Below, in pieces: positions 33,961 to 46,503 of a stretch of DNA of 64,000 bases. The stretch comes from Galerina marginata. Lineage: Eukaryota > Basidiomycota > Agaricomycetes > Agaricales > Galerinaceae. The DNA lies in assembly GCA_023014335.1 (NCBI GenBank), contig JAECYW010000006.1, forward strand, positions 186,001 to 250,000, read 5' to 3'. The number at the start of each line of letters is the position of its first letter. Position 1 is the first letter of the stretch. The notes beneath the pieces are model-generated. The model was given only the letters and a program-made list of their open reading frames with translations, searched no databases and had not been told where the DNA came from. Both the position numbers and the translations under genes were made by a program.

Positions 33961-34501
33961 ATGACTGTTTTTCTCAAAGGTTATAGGCTCGACATGTCCA
34001 AGATAAGCAAAATTGTTCCCCTCGAGCCAAACGGTCGGCCAGATGACTGGGTCATCCCCATCGTCGACACTATCCCTAGGGACGCCTACAAATGCGTCCA
34101 AAACGGCTACGAATCGGACAACAGTCTCAATGTCATGATTGTTCTTGAGGATGGGGTCGATGAGCAGGAGTTAATGAAGAGCCCCGTCACATCCTCAGAC
34201 AAGACACTGGTTGATATTGGCCGCACCATTTGCACGCCGGGCATTTGGCCATCATTTGATAGTGCGTTTACCTGCTCAATTCTAATTTTGAGGGCGACCC
34301 TTCTGATAAGCAAACAAACAGGTCTTGAGTCTCCTCAGACATTTTGGAAGAGCTCGCAGCATGTCAGTAACAGACTGCAGGAATGGAATGAAGAACAAGC
34401 AAAGGAGGCGTGATGCAAGGAAGGAAGAGGAGTGTTCCGGTAGCGTTTTGCAGTATAAATTCATCACTCCTGCCATTCTGAAAACATGTATTAACTGTTG
34501 A
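33961..34501 (+). CDS. Small unknown protein, two exons
   Basis: The frame opens with MTVFLKGYRLDMSKISKI and runs to GIWPSFD. A 49-base intron (34262-34310, GTGCGT...TAAG) then joins to TNKQVLSLLRHFGRARS and a basic tail (KNKQRRRDARKEE), stopping at 34501. Without splicing the frame ends at 34413. The size and ends of the intron match others in the window. The N-terminal part (EPNGRPDDWVIPIVDTIP, NVMIVLEDGVDEQEL) has no domain I recognise. It is divergent from the PD-(D/E)XK-like gene and could share its promoter. Confidence 0.45.
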
Positions 34502-34697
34502 GAGTGGTGCTCTCTGCCTTTTTTCCTGTTCTTATTTGTTGTAAAAGCCTCTATCATGGTGAAATTGCTCATCCTCGAAGACCCAAAGGGGCTGGTGACA
34601 GCATCCAGCAGCATGTACTCCCGTCAAACTTAGCTTTGCTGAGCCTTGAAGACTCACCCCAGACGCCGAATCCTCAGAATATCCTTTTCATTTTGTT

Positions 34698-35626
34698 ATG
34701 TTGAACCACCGTGGTGGGCGACTGGGTTTCATGTGTGTGAAGCCATCGGATGGACGAGTCATTCTCCCAGACCTTTCCGGTGAGTTGTCGTTTCTTGTCA
34801 GGTTGTGTACAAATAAGGTGGGCAGGGACTACATGGAATACGACGGTCAAGAGACAATGGGGGAGGAGGTACAGACTTTACCCCTCCCGCTCTTGTTCAT
34901 GTTGTGCTCACCGTGCTTTCAGGCGGTGTATGGCGCTGCGGCGGCACAGGAGAAGGAGCTGGCGACGGAGGATGGGCAGAAGAAGAAGCGGAAGGCGGCC
35001 GAAGAGCAGCTGCAAATAAACCGGAAGGCGATTGACAGGGCAAAGGTATGTGCCAGGTTTGGAGTGCCTGTTTGGGATTCTTACCTCGCCTTTCTCTCAG
35101 ATTGCGGACACTGTCAAACACTACTTGTATCTCCTTGGTAAAACTGAGCTCTTCAAGCACTTCGTCGACATCAAAGTAGTACGTTGACTGTGTCTTTATT
35201 GGTCTTACGAAACTTCTTGCTTATAGTTCTCCTCTAGAAAGTTTCCGATCCTGAATACGCAGCCTTCATGGACGCGCAACCCAAGCCGAAGGGCAGAGGT
35301 TGTAAAAAAGCGGTGTAAGCCCACGCTGTCTCCAGGAATTCACGACAAACATTTATTTTAGTTCTTCATCCAGTGACAGCAACGCTCGCCACCGGAAATC
35401 CGAGAAGGAAGAAAACGAAGAACTCCTGAAGGACGGAGAGGCTGGGTTAAGTGGAGCCGATCAACCGTTTGTATTTGAGGCGTCTCCAAGTTGTACGTGG
35501 CGCCTGTTTTCGTCGCTTTTCCTTTTGTACTGACTTATTCACTCAAGGGCCAATGCAAGGTTACCAGCTCCAAGGCCTCAATTGAATGGTTTCACTGCAT
35601 CATAAAGGACTCACTGGTATCCTCGC
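34698..35626 (+). pseudogene. Truncated ISWI-type chromatin remodeller pseudogene
   Basis: Splice-separated pieces reproduce the N-terminal part of an ISWI ATPase: FQAVYGAAAAQEKELA and QLQINRKAIDRAK (to 35046), then IADTVKHYLYLLGKTELF and KHFVDIK (from 35101), VSDPEYAAFMDAQPKPKG (35239-35315), [19 protein letters not shown] and [11 protein letters not shown] (35362-35494), and the start of the SNF2 helicase domain, YQLQGLN-stop-MVSLHH and GLTGILADE (35550-35626). The invariant Trp of the QGLNWMV motif is a TGA stop, and sequence homology ends just before the Walker A lysine (expected GLGKT). ISWI slides nucleosomes using ATP; this copy cannot. The introns are kept, so it arose by DNA-level duplication and not by retroposition. 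Confidence 0.8.
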
Positions 35627-37514
35627 AGACGAAGTGGTGTGTCCACTTTTTTCTCCCCTTACTTTCAGTGCAAATTACTAACCTAACCTCCAATTTCAAG
35701 GTCTCGTGTTTTGCTCTATTTTTACAGCATTCAACCCCAGTATATTCTGCGATGCGAACCAGCGATAGGTCGCCGCTGATGCAGTTTCTAAAACAAGTCA
35801 ATCAACGAATGAATCCAGTATGAGAGAAGTCATAGCAAGTTCTTCTCGTTTGATCAATCTTCCACGGAATATTCGAGGGAAGCTCCTGACCTCTAGCGGC
35901 AAATTTATTCCAAGTAAGAGTTTACTGTTACTGTTCGTCATGCTTCAAATTATGTCAATGAACGGGCAAGAATGCACGAGCTCTTGAAGGCATATACGTC
36001 TGAGCTGACTGCGCCTATAAATTGTATGTTTTGTAGAAAATATACGCCACAGTTTGTTTGCTCAGTTTTTCTGGATGCTTATTCCTCCTTACAATATTTA
36101 GAAGCGATTTCTCATTCAACTTTGACATTACTCGGAGCAGGACCGATCTATTTTACTGGATTTCCTTCATTGGGTTCTCCTACTGACCGGAGATATGGGG
36201 CTCCAGCTATGGGAGCCCCTCATGAATGTTGTTGGGGGCTTTTCTACTTTACCAAATAGTACGATGACAGTACTCGTATGTTTTGCTCGAATAGTTGTTG
36301 ACAATAGACTATTCAGTTACACCAAATGGTACCCGCTCGACTCTTGCTCGACTCGGTTATTGCTACACTAGCGTGAAAACCCTGCTGGGCTCCGTCTGCT
36401 TAAAATGCGTACCATACCATTGGTGATGACGATACCACAAGGCATCAACGATCATCTGGTCTGATCAACATTACCAGTCGGCCTCTCCATTGTGTCTCCA
36501 GCGTTCGATACTCCGTTGACAGTCCAGGGGTCTGAAGTAAGTTTCAAGATTGCCACTGTACAGCCAATCGTGAAGCCGTTTGTGACATTGTCCCACTTTA
36601 AAAAATATCTCGTAGTTTGCTCTGTACAACTCGCAGGCATAGTGAGGAGTTGCCATCGCCTAGTTTCGGTGGACAAGTCCTAGTACCAGTAGTTTGCATT
36701 TTTTACGCAGCAATGCGATTTATATCTTCTCCATTTCACATGTCGTCGGGGAAGGTGTTACATATGCTACTGTCAGCAAAGGTAGACCAAAGCCCGTGAA
36801 TAAGGGATGGATATTGGAAAAAGAATGTCATTGGGACGATATGCGACGAGAGAGCTAAGAAATTAAAATGATAACTTCCGTCTAGAAATCTGGAGCAAGG
36901 CAGTCATTTGCAAAGTGACTGACATTATCCGTGTATTTGAAGGCAAGAAAACAAACCCCTCGGCATTTCAGTCCTTAATCTTTTCTTTTTCGTCCATACT
37001 TTCCACATGATGCATGACGGTCCGAAGAATTCGAATCGTCTCCTTGGGCCACATTTTTACCGAGTTGTTCGATCATTGCGACTTCGTCTTCCCCGTCAAC
37101 TGTTTCATCCAATGTGCGGTGAGAATAGTTAGATTAAAACTGATAGATGGTCATCAAAGCGTAGGTAAACCTACGTTCTTGGTCTCGACGAGGTACAACC
37201 AAATGTATACCAGCTCGAACGATAGCCAAGCTATGTAAACGGTCTAAATTTTAGTATATATACATCAGCAATTTGTTATTTCCATTCGCAAAGAATTACG
37301 CACATAATACTTCCATCCAATGCTACAGAATGGATCGGTCAGGACAGTTGATCCGTTCGACTCCGAGCAAGAGCAGAACTTACTCATGAAGTGCAATCGG
37401 ATTGACATATCCTTAGCGGTAGAGTTAACAATTGAATTTCGGACAGCCAAATACACCACTTACTAGTTAAAGATTAACGACAAGCAAATCGTGAAATTGA
37501 ACACGGTAAACCTC
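35627..37514. other. Intergenic; no supported gene
   Basis: Frames up to 110 codons exist but lack domains or splice support. The region directly after the ISWI fragment (35640-36250) does not continue the helicase, so the duplication breakpoint is near 35626. Confidence 0.45.
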
Positions 37515-38290
37515 TCAATTGCAGGTTATGAGGCAAGATTTTGATCGTATACCTAGCATCGCGTCAGCACAAAAGTTCTTTGGGATGGTCTCCAGAATAT
37601 TTGAGGGATAAACTCTACTCACATAACAATGAGGGGAAAAATAGGCCAGCTGAAAATTAAGTGGAGTGTTTGAAGACACTTTTTCATCGGAATTATGGCA
37701 GTGTAAAATGTAGAAAACAAAACTAGCGAGCTCAGAATCAGAAGAGCATATCAAGGTGACTGGGGGTTAGGGATTCTTACTGATCATGGCAATGAAAGTA
37801 TGAGCTGTCGCTGGATTTCCCTTCTCGGTGTAAAGTGCAAAATATACAGTCTCAAGAATCAACGCCACTAGCATACCTATTCTGTATGTATTAGCATGTC
37901 GATAACTCGAGATTATACAGAGCAAGCGACGAGACTGACCTGCCGTAGATAGTTTTCTCCGCCCAATTTTATTTTATCGCAGTACAGAGAAGTGAAAATG
38001 CAAAGGGCGAAGCTGTAGATCGAAAGGATTCCATTCTGAAACCGTCAAAAATAAGTCATGAGAAACAGGTAGCAGTGAGAGAAACGTACGATCAGAAGCT
38101 GGATTGTAGGGCTTGCTACTGTACGCGTTGTGTGAGTCAGTATATGCGTCCGATAAACTAGCAAAGGAACAAACGAACTTTCGATTGCGTTAAGGACTCT
38201 ATTGAGGTCTATGGAAAACTTCATTAGTTAGTCCAATCGATCGTGTTAAAATCACTTGCAATATGAGGCTGATAATCCTCGTGAGCAGTC
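37515..38290 (-). pseudogene. Possible remnant of a multi-exon membrane protein
   Basis: Between plausible GT/AG introns of about 50-60 bases the minus strand reads short exons: LNRVLNAIESSFVPLLV, NGILSIYSFALCIFTSLY, then GMLVALILETVYFALY followed by TEKGNPATAHTFIAMI, and YALLILSSLVLFSTFY. Several are membrane-spanning in character. I cannot join them into one frame or name a family; small multi-pass proteins are common in these fungi. Confidence 0.3.
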
Positions 38291-38377
38291 GAATCGTTGA
38301 AGTGATTTTGCGACTTATAACTCGGCAAAAAGGACGTCACAAGACATGCCGCAAAAAAGCATCGAGCCTAAAGAGGA

Positions 38378-38900
38378 AATGGATTGCCCTCTAAAACCCA
38401 CTATCAAATTTCTTTCTCCCCTTTCCCCCACGTCGCCTGCCTCTACGATCCCTGCGCACCGTTCATTGCTCTTCTAATTCTGACACTCTCATTGGCTTTC
38501 AATATGTGGTGCATAACAAACCTGGAATCGAGGCTGGCCTCTTCCATCTGAGACCAAATATCTTCCGGTAAGGAACTCGAATCCGCCTTATGTCGCTCCT
38601 CGTATCTAACACACACTCTGTTTTTAGGCGATCATCTGTACTGATACTCTGGAGTGAGGTCGCCAAATGAGTTTTGAGCGCTGTTAGCACCAACGCTGGC
38701 TTTTTTCAGCCTCGACGGTCTGCAGCTCTGAGCTTTTCCGAGGTAAGGGTTATATTCTCGAAGGTTTCGCAGGCTGAAACCCGGTGTTAGATCTGGCTCT
38801 TGGTCTTTCTGTGTTCGGCTGGGATATCGATTCTGCAGCGGCCCTCCACTGTCTGTACTTGAAGCGGAAGAAGACGGGAATACTGTTCTGGCAGTGTCGT
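38378..38900 (+). repeat. Copy A of the spliced GC-rich repeat unit
   Basis: Homologous to B (47190-48490), C (52690-54000) and D (54000-54420). Landmarks are CCCCTTTCCCCCA, TCTAACRC, GCGATCATC and CCTCGACGGTCTGCAGC. It contains an intron-like segment 38568-38627: GTAAGG start, CTAAC branch site at 38606, TTTTTAG end. A second GTAAG...CGCAG segment of 30 bases is at 38743-38772. No frame is shared between copies, so the product, if any, is unclear. Confidence 0.65.
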
Positions 38901-41640
38901 CATGAACGTTCAGGTTGGATCTACGTACTCCACGGTGGCCATCTCCCATCAACATCGTCAGTTAGACCATCGCTACCCCCGCGCTATCACGACTGCCCAC
39001 ACACCCCACACCCCCACTCCTGCTCGACGTTGTTCGCCGCGGCGCCACATTTCGTTCTCGTTGAGGCCTGGCTCAGGAGTCAGCGCCAGCATTATCGACA
39101 GTACAAGCACCACCGCCCCAAACACCCCCATAGAATTCGATCTCCGTGCAGATGGCGATGGGGAGAAGAGAGGCTGCGAGGCACACGGGGAGGCTAGTTG
39201 TAGCCTCCCCGCCTAGCTGTGTCAAAAGAACGCTGAAGAGCGCTATACCCACGACCAGCGAGCACATCTTCCCCACCGGGCGTCCCACATCATCCGATTC
39301 ATCCCGTCCCATCATTCCTCTCCGCTCACCCCCTGACCCCTCCCGCTCCTTGCCCTGCATAGCACCAGACGGCCAATGACAATGAGCATTCCACCGGTGT
39401 ACGGCGCGTCGACTACGGGCATCAAGGCTCAAGTTCAAGTTCAAGTTTCAACCTCGGAACTCGCGCTTCCACGGTCGACTTCAACCTCAACCTCAGCCTT
39501 GTCTGCGTCCTCTCCCATATGCCCAACTACGCCTCTATTGAGCGAGCTGCTGCTCCTTCTCCGTCCCTGTGCTCTACGTGTCAACCTGTCCAGCCTACCC
39601 GCCCTACCCGTCTGCGGGAATTTGCAGTTTGGATCGTCGCCCTCCTGCTTCCTGGCCCGACGGTTCGGCCTATGAGGTTTATGCACAGGTGGAGGGGGTG
39701 GACGTGATCGGGGTGCTGCCGGTGCTGGTGCTGGGGGCGGTGGTGCTGGTGCTGCGGCTGATGGTGACGGCGCTGGTGCTGGAGATGATGCTGCTGCTGG
39801 TGAAGGTGATGCTGGTACCGCGGGTGCTGGTGCTGGTGCTGGTGCTGCTGGTGACGCTGGTGACGGAGGGACTGGTGGCTGGGGCTGGTGAAGGCAGCGG
39901 GCTGCATTTGGCATGCGGAAAGGGCGGATGCTAGTGCGTGGGTCGGATGGAAGCGCACATGTGGGGATTGTCCACTGTGGTCGTTGATGCTATCACTACG
40001 GTGGACAAGAGAAGGTTGGTGTTGCTGCTGCTGGGATTACTGGTGATGCCGCTGTTGTTGGTAGTGACAACACCGGGCTGCTGGTGCTGGACGGGGCGGG
40101 TTGGATGGGAGCGCACGATGTTGGGTTTTGCACCCGCGGTCGTTGACACCGCGATGACGGCAAGATAGGACGGAAGGAGCAGCTTGGATGGGCCTTTTCT
40201 GCTGATGACGCCGAAGACGGAGAAACATGGAAGAGCGCCGGGCTCGAGGGACATTTACTTCTTCCGCAGACCACTACACTCCGTCCCATCCTCCTTGTAT
40301 GATTCTGTTGACGTCTGCGAGCACCTATCCCCACCAACATGCGCGACGACGGGCACATATTTTCGTTCTCCCACCCGACCTAGACCTAGCCACCACCACG
40401 GGCATAACTACAATGGCGTCGATTCAATGGTGCAGTCGACGAAACAGCCTATGGGTATGGTTACGGAGGCCAACTTTGGGATGGGGTCGTGCTTTGAGTC
40501 GACTTGAACGCATATACCTACCTCGACATCGACAGCGGCATTCTCGACAACGCGAGCATCGATGCCATCGACGGACCTCACCACCTTTCTTCTATCTCGA
40601 TACCCAGCCCAGCTATGCCTATCTGTCTTCATCCCTCCATCGCGCGTCGCGACTTCAAGCTCCCGACGTCGTCTGCGTGGCTGTGTCCGTTTATTTTGGT
40701 TTGGTTTGCATTTCGGTTTCGGTTCTTTTACCTGTTCTTTCTCTCGTAGAAAAACACTGCCCATCATGCATACCCTCTCCCTTTCCCTGTTTCAATTTGT
40801 TATCATTAAACTATATCCTTATTGTCTTGTCTCACCACCGCCACTGCTACTCCTTCCTTTACTCCACTCACTCCTCTCGTTTGTTTAGACTAAACTGTAG
40901 CCATACTTGTACTCGACTCTCGCTCCTGTCTTTGCATTCCATTCTTTTTCATTCCACGGCTTTCTCCCTACCTCTCTTCCTGCCTGCTTCCATACCTGCC
41001 CATGGTTCTCCTCTCCACCCAATACTGTAGCCCTAGCTTATTACCTTCATTATCGATCTCGTTTTTCTGTCCCGTCCTTTTCTGTTCTCATCTCATCTCG
41101 TCTATGCCTTCCCCATTGCGTCATGGTTGTCGAAAAAAGAGTTGTCTCCGTAACCCACCCAACATTGCCTCTTCATTGCCCCGTATCGTTGCCGTCTGAC
41201 GATGACTATCTCCCTGTCGACATCGGTCATCGTGTTATCACGACTGGTCAGACTGGTCAGCGCCTGCGTCTGCCCTGCCACTCCTGCTCGACGACGTTTG
41301 TCTGTCTTCCTATTCTTCGATGACGCCAGGCACGGCGGGCCAGCGTTGGCACTATCTACAGTATAAGCACCACCACTTTTAACGCCCCCGTCAAAATTGA
41401 CTTTTGTAGAGATGACAGCAGGAACAAGAAGACAGGCCGCAAGGCTATGTTGAAGGAACGTTGAGGAGTGCGAGTGCTGAGTGCTGAATGAAAGGTAATT
41501 TCAACCTCAGCTTCAACCTGTTTGCGTCCTCGTCCCATTATCTCCGAGTTTCGATGAAACAGCAAAAAGTCTTGTTTGCCAGTCCGATTGTCGTAACTTA
41601 GGCATGTAGAATTTAGAATTTCGCGTCGCACTCATCACGG
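38901..41640. repeat. GC-rich degenerate repeat region, no identifiable gene
   Basis: Long low-complexity frames on both strands (His/Pro/Ala/Gly-rich) come from biased composition. Blocks recur inside it: 39080-39240 resembles 41330-41460 (CAGTACAAGCACCACC / CAGTATAAGCACCACC; GAAGGAACGTTGAGGAG-type), and 40200-40300 resembles 51065-51160 (GGAGAAACATGGA, CTTCCGCAGACCACTAC). Confidence 0.5.
39707..39885. repeat. GGTGCT-type hexanucleotide tract
   Basis: About 180 bases of interrupted GGTGCT/GGTGAT/GCTGGT repeats. The three frames read Val/Leu-, Gly/Ala- or Trp/Cys-rich; none is otherwise supported. Confidence 0.85.
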
Positions 41641-41711
41641 TCACGTGTACGAACGCCAATATTCGCCAGCGTGAAGGAGTTCAAGCCATCTGACTTCCTT
41701 CGACTCTCCTC

Positions 41712-44084
41712 ATGCCAGAGACACGCGAAACCACAACAGGTGGCAAAGTTTGTAAAACGTTCCTGGAGGACCATCCAGATGTACCGGTGGAAGAAGACGT
41801 CAAAGCTGACAGAACTACAACGCAGCTGCCAATAGACAACTCGGAGGTGAAGGCACCGGCCAAGAAATTAATGGGACCACCTGAAGAAAGAATCCTAATT
41901 TCTCTCCACGCTGACGCGATCGAGAAAGAGCTTCGTTACCACAAGCCCGAATCGCCAGCGTCTTCGGGATTGCCCTATGAACTGACCTCTTGGGATGCTG
42001 GATCACTACGTGGCTACTCAGGAGCCAACCAAAAACCTCTCTACCCGCCGATGTACACCAATGAGAAAAATCACAGACCGATTGCAGAAAAGAGGCTAGC
42101 ATTTACGGACGTCGTCCTCGACTCCCGGAACTATATCCTAAAATTTGTCGACAAAGACAAGAACGATTGTTGGGTCCAGGTCAGACTTGTTTTTCATGCT
42201 CAATAATCCAAATAAACTCAGAAAATTCACCACAGATACAACCATTGACGCACACCAGCGTCCAGATATACACTATGGACCAGTGGGATAAGGCTATATC
42301 CAAGATCAGGAAAGAGGTGAGTCCATGTATTTCGTACAGAAGGATTGTCACTTCAATGATGGGCCAGCTCCGGGGATTCAAGATCGCAATAGCATTCAAA
42401 TTTAAAATGCACGTCATGGCTTTTTTGACTCTAGATATGGTATTTCAGGTAAATCAGTCGATACTTCAATTAAACTGCTTCCGTTAATGCTTTCGTAGGT
42501 GACCTGGGCATCGTCGCGTGAGAAGCTTCCCGTGCAATATGCGGATGTTTATATGGATCCGGAGGGCTATTTGAAACAGATTACCGATTGGATGCTGAAG
42601 AGACGCGGTGGGGCAGGCGTCTTGAAACCGAAAGCGAGGACAAGAAATGCATTAGCTGTGATTAAGGAAACTCATGAAATTCATGGTGTTGGACAATACA
42701 GCGGGCCAGAGGTTTTATTTCTTGCAGGTACATTCTCCCTTCCTGCCTCATTACTCGTGACCCAAACAGTTTTAACCTGTACAGGAGTATCGCCCACTAC
42801 ATCGGAGGAAGACCTTTTTGACTCGCCCTCTATGACTGCGCGTCTGGTAGCCGCATACTACGAATTTGCACGCGTTGGGCACTTTGAACTCTGGTATTCC
42901 GATCACTATTATTTCATTTTCCCATAGTCCTAACTCAGCACTAGGGCATTGGTGCAGCGTCATATGTATGGCTATGTCACTGCAGTCAGCACAAAGGATC
43001 GGTTACACTATGCTGAATTCCTTCGTGTTTGGGGTAAGGACCGAACTTATATTTCCGAGCGTCAAAGCCGTCTCTTGGATGCCCGAAACGAGAAGGTGCG
43101 ATTCAATCTTAGTCCCTTCCACCAAATTTCTCATTTCATGAAAAAAGACCAGCAAGTTTGATGCCTTTGAGCCTGAGCTTATTCGGCATGCACTCACCGT
43201 CGATAAGTGCAACCTTGGCTCGCTTATTTTTGGAACCGAGCTTTGGCAGAAATTAAGCCTTTCTGCAGGGTTGCCATCATCGATGCGCAACGTAGACAAC
43301 CCGCTGGCAAAGTACTACAAGCGTAACCACATTAAAGGTGAATAGGCTTTTTTTTCAGGTTTTACATTCTTTAATTGTATGTATTAGCAAAACCCTCGCG
43401 TCTTGATCCCGCTGCATATGATTTTCTCTTTCACTCGAACAAGATCGGAAGAACCCTGACTCCCACTTGGAGACCTGTCTTCTGCTTTCGCCTTTCGGTG
43501 GACAAGAGTGATGTTTGGACGCTTTACAACGAGCCTGAACAAGATGATAGATTTACCCCAATTGTGGGTGAGGAGCGGGAGAGGCGTCTACTGAATTTCA
43601 AAACTCAGCACACAAACGTGCAAACAGTAGGGCCTCTTGACTTTTGTGGAACAGCACGGCTAGTATCTGGTCGTGGTAAGGATGTGTCAGTTCATTCCTC
43701 TCTAGTTAATTCGACTGCTAATTTTTTTTTCATTTCTTTAGAATGCTCGTCTGTGAGGGGGATCCTACGAAATCAACTTTTTACGTCAAACGTCGCATTC
43801 TCGAGAAAGAGACGATCAAATTGAAAGGAAGGGGCACAGAACATTCGGGAATTCCTGCCGATATCAAGAAAAGAAAACTCCGGGAATTTTACCCTCAGTC
43901 GGGTGGTGATTCTCTACAGGCTGCAACCACGATTTTGCCTTCAAAAAGCGATACCACTTTATGCCCAACATCATCCCAAGAACCCCCTAAGAAAAAGCGC
44001 AGATCTGCTGATCGTGATATGGCTACATCCCAGCCTATCATTGAACCTACGGTGCGAGCGAGCCGAAGTCGACGGAATGCATAA
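41712..44084 (+). CDS. Unknown multi-exon protein, about 620 aa
   Basis: The best-structured gene in the window. Exons: 41712-42179, 42236-42316, 42499-42727, 42785-42893, 42945-43095, 43148-43337, 43388-43675 and about 43742-44084. Most introns are 50-57 bases, GT/AG, and the phases agree across the first seven exons (the 43096-43147 intron explains an apparent frame change). The longer 42317-42498 gap may hide a short exon. Readable segments: PPEERILISLHADAIEKEL, YADVYMDPEGYLKQITDW, NALAVIKETHEIHGV, LVQRHMYGYVTAVST, FLRVWGKDRTYISERQSR, CNLGSLIFGTELWQKL, and a basic C-terminus with PPKKKRRSADRD, a likely nuclear localisation signal. The last junction is one base out of frame under the simplest model. 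I do not recognise a family or catalytic motif; nuclear location is inference. Whatever its role, selection on the reading frame seems evident. Confidence 0.7.
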
Positions 44085-44656
44085 CCTGGACAGCCTATAA
44101 ACTTAGCGTTCTCATAATGTAAATAGTCAATTGCTATAATATTCACTGTCAATATAGACCATAGAGTCAATGTGTTATCCTGCTCACATCACTGTCCGTC
44201 TTCTAAGCCTCTATGATTTTGTGTTGTCAACCATTTTTCTTTTGCCATGATAGATGCTAACTAACGGTACGCGCTTATTCCTCGCGAATTGGTTCATTGC
44301 TTTGCTTATACTTGCGTTTTACTGACTGGGAGTCCGTGCGTCCGCCACAACTCTTGCCTCCGGAGGCGCCTCTGTAGCCTCAAGGAGCGACAGCAGCGCC
44401 CCCCGGTGGGTCAGGTCAGATGGATGAGATGAATCACTTCCTGGTGTTTCTGACCTACTAGTGACAATGCCGAGTGACTCTTTGGGTATGGGATTGTTTT
44501 GATACTGCATTGGCAGCTGGAGAATTAATTAAGCTAAGTTTCCGTTCAATGGCTAAGTTGGCCAGCCAGGTTGTCGTCTGACGAATGTGCGTATAGGACG
44601 AAGATAAAAAACACCGCCCACTTTCGCGTCATAAATTGAGAAATGATAAACGCTTA

Positions 44657-45750
44657 CAGGGTATCCGGAAAACCTTGGGATTCTGGGAAAATTAAAAGTC
44701 GCGAGATACCAAATATGGTAATCGCTCATTTCAGCGCGTTTCCGCATCGTCCAACGTGAATTAAGGAGGGTGCAGCTTTGGAATCCATGTTTTAAGTACC
44801 TAAGTGGACTGTATACATGTTTTAGATGGTAGAGGCAAAATTTCAAGAGGATCTGATGCGATTTGCGTGAGAGGGAGAGTCTCCGCCGTTGTGCACCGTA
44901 AAATGACCGTCATACGAGGCTGTAGCTTCGATATAACATGATATAGCGAACAACATGTTGGAATATTGCGTGGCTGTGCGAGCATGCGCAATGCGGCGAT
45001 GGACACCCGATTATTATCAGGTGATTATTTCGTAGTCTACAGTACATAAAGTAGTCTACTTTAGTTTCTACCCCCCATCCGTTTGCCCTCTTGCCGTCAC
45101 AGAGGTCAACCGGAAATCTTATTATCTTGCTTCCCTCCGTCTGATCTTGAGATGATCACGAGTTTGCAGATTTGATTTCAACACAACAGCCGAAGTTTTT
45201 ACTTATCAAAAATTCCTAGTAAGTAAATAAAATTGTTTCAAATCACTCACAAAAACTTCGGGCCTTGATTCCGAATTCTAGGTCTATAATGTCCAGCACT
45301 ACATACTGATAATACGCCTTTCTCAGGCTTTTTGTGGACATTTTGCGATTGTTCTGTTTATCAGAGGTGTAATTTTCAGATCCATGCTCCATGAATCTTA
45401 GTGGATGTGCTATCATAGTATATACGTAGTCTATGGTGTAAATATAAGAGCCATTTTGATTCGTTATTGACATTTCAGAGTCATAAGCCCTTAATGGCAG
45501 CCATTTTACGGTACACAACGGCGGAGACTCTCCCTCTCACGCAAATCGCATCAGATCCTCTTGAAATTTTGCCTCTACCATCTAAAACATGTATACAGTC
45601 CACTTAGGTACTTAAAACATGGATTCCAAAGCTGCACCCTCCTTAATTCACGTTGGACGATGCGGAAACGCGCTGAAATGAGCGATTACCATATTTGGTA
45701 TCTCGCGACTTTTAATTTTCCCAGAATCCCAAGGTTTTCCGGATACCCTG
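44657..45750. mobile_element. Foldback element with 249-bp near-perfect arms, flanked by TA
   Basis: 44657-44905 and 45502-45750 are reverse complements with a mismatch only near the inner end. Ends are CAGGGTATCCGG... and ...CCGGATACCCTG; TA lies directly outside both ends (44655-44656, 45751-45752). The 596-base centre has no gene. The TA flank fits a Tc1/mariner-like MITE; a CAGGG end also occurs in hAT elements, but I see no eight-base duplication. Confidence 0.8.
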
Positions 45751-46303
45751 TAAATAAAGCCGTTTTCACAACGATAAATCATTAGAGCCAATTTCAACAC
45801 GGCAGGCACGATCTCGTTAGCCAAAATCTCCGTCAGAATCACTGGTTCATCATTCACATTTTCATCTTCATTTCCTTTCTGATTCTGATATACAGGCTTA
45901 TGTTATTTAGATATTGCACACAACCCGGCTGCTTTTAAGTACCGCAAATACTGTGCTTTACCAGCGGCACTTGAGTCACTCGTCTATGTCACTTTCATTG
46001 GATTCTGCTGCATTCCAGGTATTGAGCGCAGTGCAGGTAAAACAGAAATTATGTTCTTCTACCCTCAAATGTGATCCGCAAGGTTCGTGAATAAGCGCCT
46101 GTTTACATTGGCGCCGGCACATGATTGGCTCGGAGATTGGCTCGGGCATCAATCTATCCCAACACATGGCTGACCTACGTTTACTGCCGGTGTACTTACT
46201 CTTACTTAGCGTCAATGGAGAGTCCACTTGTGTGCCAATGAGTGAGTCATGCATGTTACTTGCGTGTCGCGAGCAGATGCACGCATTTGCGTGGTGATGT
46301 TGT

Positions 46304-46503
46304 CGGAAAAATCGAAATTAGCATGTTTGAAATTATAAACGTTGACGGAACCTGACTCAACATTAACCAACCTTCGCGCTCCATTTAGCTCCACGTATGA
46401 TACCATAGCTCCACAAATGGACCCCAAAATGCCACAAAGGTTTCCGTCAACGTTTATAATTTCAAATATCGCCAAATACTTTAATTTCGATTTTTCAGAC
46501 AGT
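46304..46503. repeat. Imperfect inverted repeat of about 50-65 bp arms
   Basis: AAAAATCGAAATTA ... TTTGAAATTATAAACGTTGA (46312-46345) pairs with TCAACGTTTATAATTTCAAA ... TAATTTCGATTTTT near 46446-46496. The right arm has about 15 extra bases. There is no coding capacity. Confidence 0.75.

Noticed and set aside
39441..39958. Pro/Ala- and His/Gln-rich frames over the GGTGCT tract
   Set aside because: All three frames are open because of the six-base repeat; none has a unique domain.
43096..43147. Frameshift in the 41.7-44.1 kb gene at an A run
   Set aside because: A 52-base GT/AG intron with phase 0 explains the change and restores the frame without any lesion.
44553..45785. Identical proteins on opposite strands at 44553-44846 and 45561-45785
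   Set aside because: They are the two arms of the foldback element, not a gene pair.
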